The notes: generated by a model from the sequence alone, not told the origin. Shown: positions 47,807-55,599, counted from the stretch's first letter. The stretch is 64,000 nucleotides of DNA from Rhizobium sp. CF080 (GCF_000282095.2 NZ_AKKC02000016.1:124001-188000), one strand, 5' to 3'. Translations and numbers: made by a program.

Positions 47807-47839
47807 TGCGCAACTGCGGACGTTTGTCGCAGTTGCGCA
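47807..47839. repeat. Perfect 12-bp inverted repeat between convergent genes
   Basis: TGCGCAACTGCG and CGCAGTTGCGCA flank a nine-base loop (GACGTTTGT). It is midway between the ends of the P450 and SDR genes and has no U run on either side, so it is either a factor-dependent transcript-end hairpin or a protein-binding site. Confidence 0.75.
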
Positions 47840-47852
47840 TCGATTGTCGCGA

Positions 47853-48662
47853 TCAAGCCTTGGCGACAACTCCGTACCGGGCCGCCGGCTTGTTGAGCGA
47901 CAGGTAGGGACGCAGCCCGCCTCGAGCAGCCGTGTAAGTGTCATAAAGCTGCGTATCGGCGAGCGATGGCATGGTGACGAGTTCGCCGCGGTCGAGACCG
48001 GCAAGCGCCGCATCGACGAGGTCGCCCACTTCCATCACCGTGTTCGGGTCGAGACCATCCATCGAGCCGCCGACGCGATCGAAGATTTCGGTGCGGGTAT
48101 AGCCCGGCAGGACTGCCTGGATCGTGACGCCGGTGTCCTTCAGCTCGGAAGCCAGCGCTTCCGTCAGAGCAAGCACGAAGGCCTTGCTGGCGGCATAGGT
48201 GCCACTGAAGAATTCTGCGGCGAGTGCGACGGCGGAGGCGATGTTGACGATGGCGCCCTTACCCCGGGCGGCAAAGGCCTGGGCTGCCACAACGGCGAGA
48301 CGATTGGCGGCGGTGACGTTGAGATCGACCATCTGGTCGAGATAATCCAGATCGGCTTTCAGCAGCGGGCCCTTCGGGCCGATGCCGGCATTGTTGACGA
48401 AGAGCGTGATCGAACCGTCCTCGCGCAGGCGCTTGTCGACAAGAAGCACATCGGCGCGCTGGCTGAGGTCGGCGCGCAGCACATCTGCCTTGACGCTATG
48501 TTCGCTCGCCAGCCGGCCGGCAAGCGCCTTCAGGCGATCCGCGTCACGGGCGACGAGGACGAGGTCATAGCCGCGCCTGGCGAGCTTTTCCGCATAGGTC
48601 GCGCCGATGCCCGAAGATGCGCCGGTTACGAGGGCGGTTCCGAGTTTCGAGGTATTGGTCAT
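47853..48662 (-). CDS. Short-chain dehydrogenase/reductase
   Basis: 269 residues from the ATG at 48662, which has AAAGGAGA upstream. It has the classical SDR layout: TGASSGIG for cofactor binding, NNAGIG, the catalytic Ser in NIASAV, and Tyr/Lys in YAASKA. It is similar to the DltE/YqjQ-like oxidoreductases; the substrate is unknown. The MarR regulator gene is transcribed divergently from 48847, and a perfect palindrome lies between them, so the reductase is probably under MarR control. Confidence 0.88.
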   Translation of the reverse strand: MTNTSKLGTALVTGASSGIGATYAEKLARRGYDLVLVARDADRLKALAGRLASEHSVKADVLRADLSQRADVLLVDKRLREDGSITLFVNNAGIGPKGPLLKADLDYLDQMVDLNVTAANRLAVVAAQAFAARGKGAIVNIASAVALAAEFFSGTYAASKAFVLALTEALASELKDTGVTIQAVLPGYTRTEIFDRVGGSMDGLDPNTVMEVGDLVDAALAGLDRGELVTMPSLADTQLYDTYTAARGGLRPYLSLNKPAARYGVVAKA

Positions 48663-48722
48663 GGTCCATCTCCTTTGGTTTTGGCTGGAATTGCGGCCGG
48701 GTTTCCGGCATCTGGAATTTAC

Positions 48723-48734
48723 TGGCATATGCCA
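48723..48734. promoter_or_regulatory. Candidate MarR operator palindrome
   Basis: TGGCATATGCCA is a perfect 12-base palindrome, followed directly by CTATATATG, which could be a -10 element. It lies in the region between the divergent SDR and MarR genes, a typical autoregulatory operator position. Confidence 0.5.
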
Positions 48735-48846
48735 CTATATATGAAAGGCACGATTTGAAGCTGCAAGAGGCGGCCGCAAATTTTTCATCGGAGTGGAAGG
48801 GCCAGCCGAAAGCGGGCATTGTCCCGCGACGAGATCGGAACGAGAC

Positions 48847-49335
48847 ATGACGGACGACGACAAGCAGAACAAGCAAGGGGAGAGTTCAGATGGCATCTGG
48901 CTTCATTGCAGCAACAGCGCGGTGCGCCGCGCCTCGCGGCATCTCGGCCAGCTCTACGAGGATGCCATGGGCGATACGAGCCTCAGGGGAACGCAGTTTT
49001 CCCTGATGTCGCAGATAGCCGGATCCAACGAGCCGACATTGAAGAACCTCGCGGAGGCGATGGTCATGGACCTCTCGGCGCTCGGTCATACCCTGAAGCC
49101 GCTGATCCGCGACGGACTGGTGGAACTGGTGCCCGATGCCCAGGACCGCCGCGCCAAGCGCGTCCGCCTGACGGACATGGGCGCGGCCACACAGCGCGAC
49201 CTCATCGCCCGCTGGCAGATCGCCCAGGACCGTTTCGACAAGGCTTTCGGCAAGGAAAAATCGGAGGAACTGCGGCGGACGCTGGCGTTTATTTCGTCGG
49301 ATGAATTCGCGAAGGCCTTCAACCGGAACGACTGA
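48847..49335 (+). CDS. MarR family transcriptional regulator
   Basis: 162 residues from the ATG at 48847 (MTDDDKQNKQG). The winged helix-turn-helix is seen in TLKNLAEAMVMDLSALGHTLKPLIRDGLVELVPDAQDRRAKRVRLT, where DxRxxxxxLT marks the wing. It binds DNA as a dimer and usually represses itself and a neighbour until a phenolic or oxidative signal is sensed; here the divergent SDR is the likely target. The N-terminal 15 residues are polar and variable. Confidence 0.9.
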   Translation: MTDDDKQNKQGESSDGIWLHCSNSAVRRASRHLGQLYEDAMGDTSLRGTQFSLMSQIAGSNEPTLKNLAEAMVMDLSALGHTLKPLIRDGLVELVPDAQDRRAKRVRLTDMGAATQRDLIARWQIAQDRFDKAFGKEKSEELRRTLAFISSDEFAKAFNRND

Positions 49336-49406
49336 AAGGTCAGTGGTTTCGGCTATTGTTTTAAGCCGGACTGAGCCATATTCTACATCGATCTCGGAGG
49401 TTCAGA

Positions 49407-49646
49407 ATGCGGACATATTCCGTTGCGGAAGCCGATCGCCATTTTGCCGACATGCTGGATCACGTCCGGCATGGGGAAACCGTGCTCGTCGAAAACGGCA
49501 AACCTCTCGCCCGGTTCTCGCCTGCAGAAGCACCGAGGCTGGACGATGCGGGCACCCGGCACGAACGCCTGCAGAAGATCCGGCAACTCTTCGACAACGT
49601 CACCTTCGATGAAATGATGTCGGCACGCGACGAAGGCCGCGAATAG
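49407..49646 (+). CDS. Phd/YefM-type antitoxin
   Basis: A 79-residue protein starting MRTYSVAEADRHFADMLDHVRHGETVLV, the classic Phd/YefM N-terminus (A-x-x-x-F-x-x-L-x-x-V, then G-x-x-x-x-I/V-x-x-x-G-K-P). The ribosome site GGAGG is six bases upstream. The C-terminal part (LFDNVTFDEMMSARDEGRE) is the toxin-neutralising arm. The stop overlaps the GTG of a VapC remnant (TAGTG), the usual antitoxin-toxin coupling, but the toxin is deleted internally, leaving an orphan antitoxin that may still bind its own promoter. Confidence 0.9.
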   Translation: MRTYSVAEADRHFADMLDHVRHGETVLVENGKPLARFSPAEAPRLDDAGTRHERLQKIRQLFDNVTFDEMMSARDEGRE

Positions 49647-49798
49647 TGGCCGGCATTGTCATCGACGCATCCGTTGCCGCCGCCTATCTCGAACTCTCCA
49701 TGCGCTTGGATCTTTCGCTGGCGACGTTCGACAAGGCTCTGGCGGCCGCGGCGGCCCGCAACGGCAAGCTTGCGCACCACACGCCCCTCAAACCCTGA
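49646..49798 (+). pseudogene. Internally deleted VapC (PIN domain) toxin remnant
   Basis: A 50-codon frame from GTG 49646 to TGA 49798. It begins VAGIVIDASVAAAYLE, the start of a PIN-domain toxin with the first catalytic Asp (residue 7), then jumps to MRLDLSLATFDKALAAAAARNG, the end of a PIN domain with the last acidic site. About 80 central residues are missing without loss of frame. The active site cannot be complete, so the RNase function is lost. Its last 11 bases overlap the tail of the convergent cupin gene. Confidence 0.82.
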
Positions 49799-50132
49799 TC
49801 ACGTAATCCTTGCGAGTCGTTTCAACGACTTCCCAGGTTCCCTTGAAGCCGGGTCTGAGGATCATGCTGTCGCCGGCCTTCAACTGGACCGGCTCGCCGC
49901 CCTCCTCCGTGACGATCGAATGGCCGGAGAGGATGTGGAAATATTCCCACTCCTCATAAACGATCCGCCACTTACCGGGCGTTGCCTCCCAGATGCCGGC
50001 ATAGAGCCCGCCGTCGGCTTCCTCGAAATTCCAGGTTCGGAATGTCGGGCTGCCGGAGACCAGCCGGTCCGGTGCCGGGGCGCCCTCTTCCGGTTCGATG
50101 GACGAGAGGTCGAATTTGATCCAGGCGCTCAT
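49788..50132 (-). CDS. Cupin-domain protein (cupin_3 / DUF861-like)
   Basis: A 114-residue single beta-barrel protein. YAGIWEATPGKWRIVYEEWEYFHILSG is the first cupin motif, and LKAGDSMILRPGFKGTWEVVE the second, like ureidoglycine or (S)-ureidoglycine aminohydrolase-type small cupins. The first motif has E-x-x-x-F-H in place of the two-histidine pattern. It overlaps the TetR gene by four bases (ATGA, 50129-50132), so it is co-transcribed with that repressor. Function unknown; possibly binds a small metabolite. Confidence 0.8.
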   Translation of the reverse strand: MSAWIKFDLSSIEPEEGAPAPDRLVSGSPTFRTWNFEEADGGLYAGIWEATPGKWRIVYEEWEYFHILSGHSIVTEEGGEPVQLKAGDSMILRPGFKGTWEVVETTRKDYVIRV

Positions 50133-50746
50133 TGTTTGGTCCCCTTGGGTGCGATCCCCTCGATATGGTGGGAAAGCTGTGTTGACGCGATCGCGGCTAT
50201 GGCCCGCAGGCGTTCTGCCGGGACGCCGTTGCGGGCGCTTGCGGAAAGGCCGGCCATCGTCATCATGATGTAGTCGGTGATGAGTTCTGCGCGCTCCGGT
50301 TCACGGCCGGCGATTGCCGCGTCGATGACGGCACGGCTCATGTCCAGCATGCGCCGGGCCTGGCTGCAGGCCTGCTGGTCAGCCGTGCCCCTTGCCCCCT
50401 CGATTACCATGCAGCCCGGCGCCGCACCGCTGCCATAGTTGTCGGCGGCCTGTCTCAGCAGCGTGGCCACCCCCTCGTCGAGCGGCCTGTCCGGTGCCAG
50501 AGCACCTGAAATATCCAGACCTTCCTTTTCCTCATAACGCTTGAGAGCTGCGCCGTAGAGCTCGGCCTTGCTGCCGAAGGCGGCATAAAAACTCGGTGGA
50601 TTGATGCCGATCGCCTCGGTGAGGTCGGCGACGCTCAGGGCGTCGTACCCCTTGGCATGAAACAGAGCCTGGGCCTTGGCCAAGGCCTCTTCCTTGTCGA
50701 AAGCGCGCGGCCTGCCCCGCGTCGAGACTTTTTTTGTAGCGCTCAT
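50129..50746 (-). CDS. bdcR: TetR family repressor, BdcR-like
   Basis: 205 residues from the ATG at 50746 (MSATKKVSTRGRPRAFDKEE), supported by AAGGA seven bases before. The helix-turn-helix (ALSVADLTEAIGINPPSFYAAFGSKAELYGAAL) and the N-terminal GRPRxF motif are those of TetR repressors and close to E. coli BdcR as I recall it. The divergent SDR gene is the BdcA-like partner. Two identical 16-base operator candidates lie between them, one overlapping this start codon. The ligand is unknown; the C-terminal domain has GCMVIEGARG. Confidence 0.82.
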   Translation of the reverse strand: MSATKKVSTRGRPRAFDKEEALAKAQALFHAKGYDALSVADLTEAIGINPPSFYAAFGSKAELYGAALKRYEEKEGLDISGALAPDRPLDEGVATLLRQAADNYGSGAAPGCMVIEGARGTADQQACSQARRMLDMSRAVIDAAIAGREPERAELITDYIMMTMAGLSASARNGVPAERLRAIAAIASTQLSHHIEGIAPKGTKQ

Positions 50747-50750
50747 TACA
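50735..50750. promoter_or_regulatory. Operator copy 1 for the TetR repressor
   Basis: TGTAGCGCTCATTACA, an imperfect palindrome with TGTA/TACA ends, identical to the copy at 50782. It covers the start codon of the repressor gene. Confidence 0.72.
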
Positions 50751-50756
50751 AAATCC

Positions 50757-50785
50757 TTGACTACCATGCTCGTTCAATTTATGTA
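50757..50785 (+). promoter_or_regulatory. Promoter of the BdcA-like gene
   Basis: TTGACT (50757-50762), 17-base spacer, TATGTA (50780-50785). The -10 runs into operator copy 2, so bound repressor would block RNA polymerase. Confidence 0.65.
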
Positions 50786-50797
50786 GCGCTCATTACA
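50782..50797. promoter_or_regulatory. Operator copy 2 for the TetR repressor
   Basis: TGTAGCGCTCATTACA again, exactly 47 bases from copy 1. It overlaps the -10 of the divergent SDR promoter. Confidence 0.72.
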
Positions 50798-50831
50798 TTA
50801 AATCTCAAGCCTCAATCAAGGAGACACGACA

Positions 50832-51545
50832 ATGACTGACTTCCATGGAAAGAAAGCGCTGGTTCTCGGCGGCAGCCGCGGCATCGGGGCTGCGATCGTC
50901 CGCCGTTTTGCCGGCGATGGCGCCGACGTGACATTCACCTATGCCGGCTCGAAGGATGCGGCAGATGCTCTTGCCGCAGAAACCGGCACCAAAGCAGTCC
51001 GCTCGGACGCGGCCGACCGCGCGGCCGTGATCGGTACCGTCCGTGATGCCGGCCCGCTCGACATTCTGATCATCAGCGCCGGTACGCTGGCACTCGGCAA
51101 TCCGCTGGAACTCGAAGCCGACGCGGTCGACCGGATGATCGACGTCAATGTCCGGGCACCGTACCATGCGGCGGTGGAAGCCGCCCGCGGCATGCCGGAC
51201 GGCGGCCGGATCATCGTCATCGGCTCGGTCAATGGCGACCGCATGCCGTTTGCGGGCGGTGCTGCCTATGCGCTCACCAAGTCGGCCATGCAGGGCATGG
51301 CGCGGGGCCTCGCCCGCGACTTCGGCGACCGCAACATCACCGTCAACGTCATCCAGCCCGGCCCGACCTCCACCGACATGAACCCGGAAGACGGTCCTAT
51401 GAGCGCCTTCATGCACGGTTTCATGGCCATCAAGCGCCACGGCCGCCCGGAAGAGATCGCCGGCCTTGCCGCCTATCTCGCCGGTCCGGAAGCCGGCTTC
51501 GTCACCGGCTCCCTGCAGACGATCGACGGCGGTTTTGGCGCCTGA
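50832..51545 (+). CDS. bdcA: BdcA-like short-chain dehydrogenase
   Basis: A 237-residue SDR of exactly the length I recall for E. coli BdcA, with matching segments: LVLGGSRGIGAAIVRRF, TFTYAGSKDAA, RIIVIGSVNGDRMP, GMARGLARDFG, FMAIKRHGRPEE and the end TIDGGFGA. Tyr/Lys (YALTKSA) and Ser (GSVNG) are intact. BdcA has been reported to bind cyclic di-GMP and promote biofilm dispersal; whether this protein binds the nucleotide is unproven. It is divergent from the TetR gene, with ribosome site AAGGAGA. Tail-to-tail with metY. Confidence 0.85.
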   Translation: MTDFHGKKALVLGGSRGIGAAIVRRFAGDGADVTFTYAGSKDAADALAAETGTKAVRSDAADRAAVIGTVRDAGPLDILIISAGTLALGNPLELEADAVDRMIDVNVRAPYHAAVEAARGMPDGGRIIVIGSVNGDRMPFAGGAAYALTKSAMQGMARGLARDFGDRNITVNVIQPGPTSTDMNPEDGPMSAFMHGFMAIKRHGRPEEIAGLAAYLAGPEAGFVTGSLQTIDGGFGA

Positions 51546-51566
51546 CGCCGGCCGTTATCCCTTCTC

Positions 51567-52850
51567 TCAGATCTTCGACAAAGCCTGGTCGAGGTCGGCG
51601 ATGATGTCGGCGGCATCTTCGATGCCGATCGACAGGCGCACCACGTCCGGCCCGGCTCCGGCAGCGATCTGCTGTTCCTCGGTCAGCTGCCGGTGTGTCG
51701 TCGAAGCCGGATGGATGACTAGGGAGCGGGTATCGCCGATATTGGCGAGGTGGGAGAACAGCTGCAGACCTTCAACCAGTGTCTTGCCCGCCTCGTAGCC
51801 GCCGGTGACGCCGAACGTGAAGACCGAGCCGGCGCCCTTTGGCGAATATCGCATCTGCAGGGCGTGGTTCGGGTCGTCTTCGAGGCCGGAATAGCTGACC
51901 CAGGCGACCTTTGGATGCGCCTTCAGCCATTTCGCGACAGCGGCGGCATTGTCGCTGTGTTTGTGCATGCGCAATGGCAGCGTTTCGATGCCGGTCAGGA
52001 TCATGAAGGCGTTGAAGGGCGAGATCGCAGGCCCGATATCGCGGAGGCCCAGCACGCGGCAGGCGATGGCGAAGCCGATATTGCCGAAAGCCTGATAGAG
52101 GACGACGCCGCCATATTCGGCGCGTGGTTCCGAGAGCATCGGGTAGTTGCCCGATTTCGACCAGTTGAACGTTCCCCCGTCGACGATCACGCCGCCCATG
52201 GAATTGCCGTGTCCGCCCATGAACTTGGTCAGCGAATGGATGACGATGTCGGCGCCGTGTTCGAGCGGCCGGACGAGATAGGGGGTCGCCATCGTGTTGT
52301 CGACGATCAGCGGAATGCCGCGTCTTTGCGCCACCTCGGCAATCGCCGCGATATCCACGAACGTGCCGGCGGGATTGGCAAGGCTCTCGATGAAGATCGC
52401 CCGGGTGCGCTCGTCGATGCCGGCCTCGAAGCTTGCCGGATCATCGGTATCGGCCCAGCGTACCTGCCAGTCGAAACTCTTGAACGCATTGCCGAACTGG
52501 TTGATCGAGCCGCCATAGAGCTTTCGAGCCGCGATGAAATTGTCGCCCGGCTGCATGATCGTGTGGAAGGTCAGCATCTGGGCGGCATGGCCGGAGGCGA
52601 CCGCCAGCGCCGCGGTGCCCCCTTCGAGGGCCGCCACCCGCTCTTCCAGCACCGCCTGGGTGGGGTTCATGATGCGGGTGTAGATATTGCCGAACTGCTG
52701 CAGGCCGAAAAGGGCGGCTGCGTGGTCCGCATCGTTGAAGACGAAAGACGTCGTCTGGTAGATCGGCGTCGCCCGCGCCCCGGTCGTTGGGTCGGGCTGC
52801 GCGCCCGCATGCACGGCCAGCGTCGAAAATCCCGGATTGAGTGTCGGCAT
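51567..52850 (-). CDS. metY: O-acetylhomoserine sulfhydrylase (Cys/Met metabolism PLP enzyme)
   Basis: 427 residues from the ATG at 52850, which has GGAGGGA upstream. It makes homocysteine from O-acetylhomoserine and sulfide in methionine synthesis. The PLP lysine is Lys209 in IHSLTKFMGGHG, and the family segments YTRIMNPT, ALASGHAAQ-type and VDNTMATPYL are present. The starting NPGFSTLAVHAG and the length favour MetY over the shorter MetZ, but substrate preference for acetyl or succinyl ester is not certain. The upstream 125 bases show no clear SAM riboswitch. Confidence 0.93.
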   Translation of the reverse strand: MPTLNPGFSTLAVHAGAQPDPTTGARATPIYQTTSFVFNDADHAAALFGLQQFGNIYTRIMNPTQAVLEERVAALEGGTAALAVASGHAAQMLTFHTIMQPGDNFIAARKLYGGSINQFGNAFKSFDWQVRWADTDDPASFEAGIDERTRAIFIESLANPAGTFVDIAAIAEVAQRRGIPLIVDNTMATPYLVRPLEHGADIVIHSLTKFMGGHGNSMGGVIVDGGTFNWSKSGNYPMLSEPRAEYGGVVLYQAFGNIGFAIACRVLGLRDIGPAISPFNAFMILTGIETLPLRMHKHSDNAAAVAKWLKAHPKVAWVSYSGLEDDPNHALQMRYSPKGAGSVFTFGVTGGYEAGKTLVEGLQLFSHLANIGDTRSLVIHPASTTHRQLTEEQQIAAGAGPDVVRLSIGIEDAADIIADLDQALSKI

Positions 52851-52974
52851 AATAGTCCCTCCCCTTGAGATGGCGCCCGGTTGATAGCGCTGCAACAGAC
52901 CCCGGCGGTTGATCACGATCAAGGAATATCGTTCTCCGGAACCTATCCTCATGGGAAATAGAGAGGAGTTCACG

Positions 52975-53400
52975 ATGGACAACACGATCCATACCCCGGA
53001 AAATCTCGCCGACAGGCTGAAGCGCTGGTGTTCCGCCACGTGGGAGGCGATCAACGAAGCGAAGCTTCTCGCCAGCCTCGACGATGAAACCGTCAAGCTC
53101 TTGGCGCAGGACAACGCCCTGTCGGAGCAGGAACTGCGCGACTTCATCGCCAAGGGCCCGCATGCAGCCGACGAGATGCTGGCGCTGATGAAGCTGCTCA
53201 ATATCGACCCGGAGGAAGCCAGTCTGGAAGAGCCGGCGGAATTCCGCGAAATGCACGTCACCTGCACCCATTGCGGCGAGAAGACCCGCTGCCGGCGCGA
53301 ACTTGCCGACGGCAGCGCCGCCGCCGACTTCGCAAACTATTGCGGCAATGCCGAGATGCTCGACGACATGCGCAGCCGGCCGGAACTGCTCGCCAGATAG
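52975..53400 (+). CDS. Small conserved protein with Cys-rich tail, DUF6455-like
   Basis: 141 residues from the ATG at 52975, which has GAGAGGAG upstream. Two mostly helical parts come first (LADRLKRWCSATWEAINEAKLL; LSEQELRDFIAKGPHAADEMLALMKLL). The C-terminus has CTHCGEKTRCRRELADG and YCGN, four cysteines that could bind zinc. This layout fits the DUF6455 family of rhizobia, whose role is unknown. It is transcribed away from metY and stands alone. Confidence 0.78.
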   Translation: MDNTIHTPENLADRLKRWCSATWEAINEAKLLASLDDETVKLLAQDNALSEQELRDFIAKGPHAADEMLALMKLLNIDPEEASLEEPAEFREMHVTCTHCGEKTRCRRELADGSAAADFANYCGNAEMLDDMRSRPELLAR

Positions 53401-53447
53401 CCAGGCGTCCGAATGGCCAGGTCAGCCGATCCGTTCAGGCGGGCACC

Positions 53448-53876
53448 TCAGGCGATCAGGCGGGGATACTCGATCGCCGGGCAGCGATCCATGACGACCT
53501 TGATGCCGGCGGCCTCCGCCTTTGCGGCAGCCTTGTCGTCACGCACGCTCAGCTGGCCCCAGATCACCTTGGGCTTGGTTTCGAGCGCGACCGCCTCGTC
53601 GACCACGCTGTCCAGATACTCGGCCGCCCGGAAGACATCGACCATGTCGACCGGCTGCGGCACGTCCGAAAGCGTCCTGTAGACCGTCTGACCAAGGATC
53701 TGCTTGCCCGCCTGGCCGGGATTGACCGGAAACACCGTATAGCCCTTGGAGATGAGGAAACCCATGACCCGGTTGCTCGGCCTGTCGGCATTCGGGGACG
53801 CGCCGAGTAGCGCAATCGTCCGGGTGCCCTTCAGGATATCGGCGATATAGGCATTGTCGTAATGGTCATGGTTCAT
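53448..53876 (-). CDS. CoA-binding (YccU-like) domain protein
   Basis: A 142-residue Rossmann-fold protein of the CoA_binding family. TIALLGASPNADRPSNRVMGFLISKGYTVFPVNPG is the nucleotide-binding core, and VDMVDVFRAAEYL and VIWGQLSV follow, as in E. coli YccU. These proteins resemble the N-terminal domain of succinyl-CoA synthetase alpha; the cellular role is not established. Single gene, convergent with the DUF6455-like gene. Confidence 0.9.
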   Translation of the reverse strand: MNHDHYDNAYIADILKGTRTIALLGASPNADRPSNRVMGFLISKGYTVFPVNPGQAGKQILGQTVYRTLSDVPQPVDMVDVFRAAEYLDSVVDEAVALETKPKVIWGQLSVRDDKAAAKAEAAGIKVVMDRCPAIEYPRLIA

Positions 53877-53963
53877 GACGGCGGCTCCGGTGGTGGCGCG
53901 CCTCTGGCGGCGCAGTGCTTCCGCGCTATGTAAGTCCGCGTCTCGTCAAAAGGGATGCAGGTC

Positions 53964-54314
53964 ATGAAAAAATTTATCGGCTGTCTTGCGATCATCGCCT
54001 GCGGCACCTTCCTCCCGGCTGAGCCGGCTGCCGCAATATCGCGTTACAATTCCACCGGCATGTCCTGTGCTGCCGTACAGCGGGCGATCAGCCGCGAGGG
54101 CGCGGTGATCCTGCGTTACCCATCCCGCAACAAGGCGCGGATGACGCTCTACGACCGCTATGTCGTCGACAGCGGCTACTGCGACGGCCACGAATTCGCC
54201 GACCGGGCGACGGTGCCGACGGCCGATACGCCGAGCTGTCCCGTTCGTGCCTGCAAAAGAAGACCCGATCCCGAAGATTGTTTTCCTCTCCAGGCAGGCT
54301 GCCTGAGATTTTAA
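53964..54314 (+). CDS. Small secreted cysteine-containing protein
   Basis: 116 residues from the ATG at 53964, with AGG just upstream. MKKFIGCLAIIACGTFLPAEPAAA is a Sec signal peptide with an AxA site, leaving a mature protein of about 92 residues. It has cysteines in MSCAAVQRAISREGAVILRYPS, SGYCDG, SCPVRAC and DCFPLQAGC, likely forming disulfides in the periplasm. I recognise it as a type of small rhizobial periplasmic protein without known function. Confidence 0.75.
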   Translation: MKKFIGCLAIIACGTFLPAEPAAAISRYNSTGMSCAAVQRAISREGAVILRYPSRNKARMTLYDRYVVDSGYCDGHEFADRATVPTADTPSCPVRACKRRPDPEDCFPLQAGCLRF

Positions 54315-54388
54315 CCGGCTTCTTGACTCAAAAAATCGAGAAAGCTCTGCACCCCAATATTCCCTAAGCGTTCCCTCAATATTCACTT

Positions 54389-54404
54389 TATGTACATGTA
54401 CATA
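54389..54404. promoter_or_regulatory. Perfect 16-bp palindrome TATGTACATGTACATA
   Basis: The sequence reads identically on both strands and sits in the AT-rich part of the gene-free region. No adjacent gene is oriented so as to explain it as an operator. Confidence 0.45.
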
Positions 54405-54970
54405 TTAGCACCATCTTATGGTTGAATTAGAAAGTGCTACTAGATTTTGGTGGGCAAACTTGGTTCCACCCAACATTTGTCAGGTTCCGCCCTTCTTGAT
54501 GCATCGTATTGAAACATGAGCACATGACAGCTATCCTGCCCTCCAAAATCCCCCTAAAACCTTCAAGAAAGCATGGACTCGGCAATTCACTCATCATTCG
54601 CCGTCTTTCGATTTACACAACTCAGGATATAGATCGAACGAGCGATGGGCCGACAGGTGGCGCAACTCGGCGTGCCATATCAACAGATCTTTCGGGGCGT
54701 CCAACGGCTGTTCGCAGACGTCATATTGCCGTGCGACAACATTTCCGGCCGGCGGGTATTGGATGGGTTTTCTTTCCCATCGGGAAAAACAGGGGGCTTC
54801 CTTTCCGGACAACGGCCGAATGCCCGGTTTGACAGCCGCGGTGGGCAGAACCCGTCATTTGGGTATCAAGCGCCTCCCAATTTCTCCCGAAAAGTTGTGG
54901 TATCATAAAACCACATACACAAGCCATTGATTTTGCTTAATCTATTTTTCGCCTCGGCAAAACCGTCTCC

Positions 54971-54999
54971 TTGACGCTTTTGGCCTCCCTCGGTATAAG
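54971..54999 (+). promoter_or_regulatory. Sigma-70 promoter of rplM-rpsI
   Basis: TTGACG (54971-54976), 17-base spacer, TATAAG (54994-54999). It is close to consensus and leaves a leader of about 127 bases before rplM, which could contain autoregulatory structure. Confidence 0.75.
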
Positions 55000-55132
55000 C
55001 CGCCCAGATCGCGGACCTTCTCGGCCCGCTTTCTTTTTTGCCGGCTTCGGCCAAGGCAATCCAAGCAACAAGAAACGCCCTGCATTCGAACCTTTTCGAG
55101 TGTCACGGGTCCTAGATGAAAGAGCTAAAGAC

Positions 55133-55597
55133 ATGTCAACCTTCGTTCAGAAGCCTGCCGAGGTGGTGAAGAAGTGGGTGATCATCGATGCCGAAGGCCT
55201 CGTTGTCGGTCGCCTCGCTACCATCGTTGCCAACCGGCTCCGCGGCAAGCACAAGCCCACCTTCACCCCGCATGTCGATGATGGCGACAACGTCATCATC
55301 ATCAATGCGGAAAAGTGTGTCCTCACCGGCAAGAAGTATTCCGACAAGACCTATTACTGGCACACCGGTTATCCGGGTGGCATCAAGGAGCGCACCGCGC
55401 GCCAGATCATCGAAGGCCGCTTCCCGGAGCGCGTCATCGAGAAGGCTGTCGAGCGCATGGTTCCCCGTGGTCCGCTCGGCCGTCGCCAGATGAAGAACCT
55501 GCGCGTCTATGCCGGTTCCAACCATCCCCATGAAGCACAGCAGCCGGTCGCTCTCGACGTGGCATCGCTGAACAGCAAGAACGTAAGGAGCGCCTGA
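55133..55597 (+). CDS. rplM: 50S ribosomal protein L13
   Basis: 154 residues from the ATG at 55133 (MSTFVQKPAEVVKKW), the alphaproteobacterial length. The L13 signature is in the KAVERMVPRGPLGRRQMKNLRVYAGSNHPH region, with GRLATIVANRLRGKHKPTFTPHVD in the N-terminal half. It binds 23S rRNA early in large subunit assembly. rpsI follows after two bases, in the standard L13-S9 operon. Confidence 0.98.
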   Translation: MSTFVQKPAEVVKKWVIIDAEGLVVGRLATIVANRLRGKHKPTFTPHVDDGDNVIIINAEKCVLTGKKYSDKTYYWHTGYPGGIKERTARQIIEGRFPERVIEKAVERMVPRGPLGRRQMKNLRVYAGSNHPHEAQQPVALDVASLNSKNVRSA

Positions 55598-55599
55598 TA

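Larger units (their letters stand above)
54315..55132. other. Gene-free region upstream of rplM
   Basis: About 820 bases. The first half (54340-54640) is markedly richer in A and T than any neighbour. Short open frames on both strands (for example minus 54812-54594) have no recognisable content, no good ribosome site, and unusual composition. It holds a 16-base palindrome (54389-54404), a short direct repeat CAATATTC (near 54355 and 54377), and the rplM promoter at the right end. It may be remains of a decayed or inserted segment. Confidence 0.6.

Noticed and set aside
52851..52974. Possible SAM-II riboswitch before metY (minus strand contains TTGCAGCGC)
   Set aside because: The SAM-II core with its GCTAAA segment and the paired P1 strands is not found; one short match is not enough.
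54509..54832. Plus-strand 107-codon frame in the gene-free region
   Set aside because: No ribosome site, no recognisable motif, and composition unlike the genes around it.
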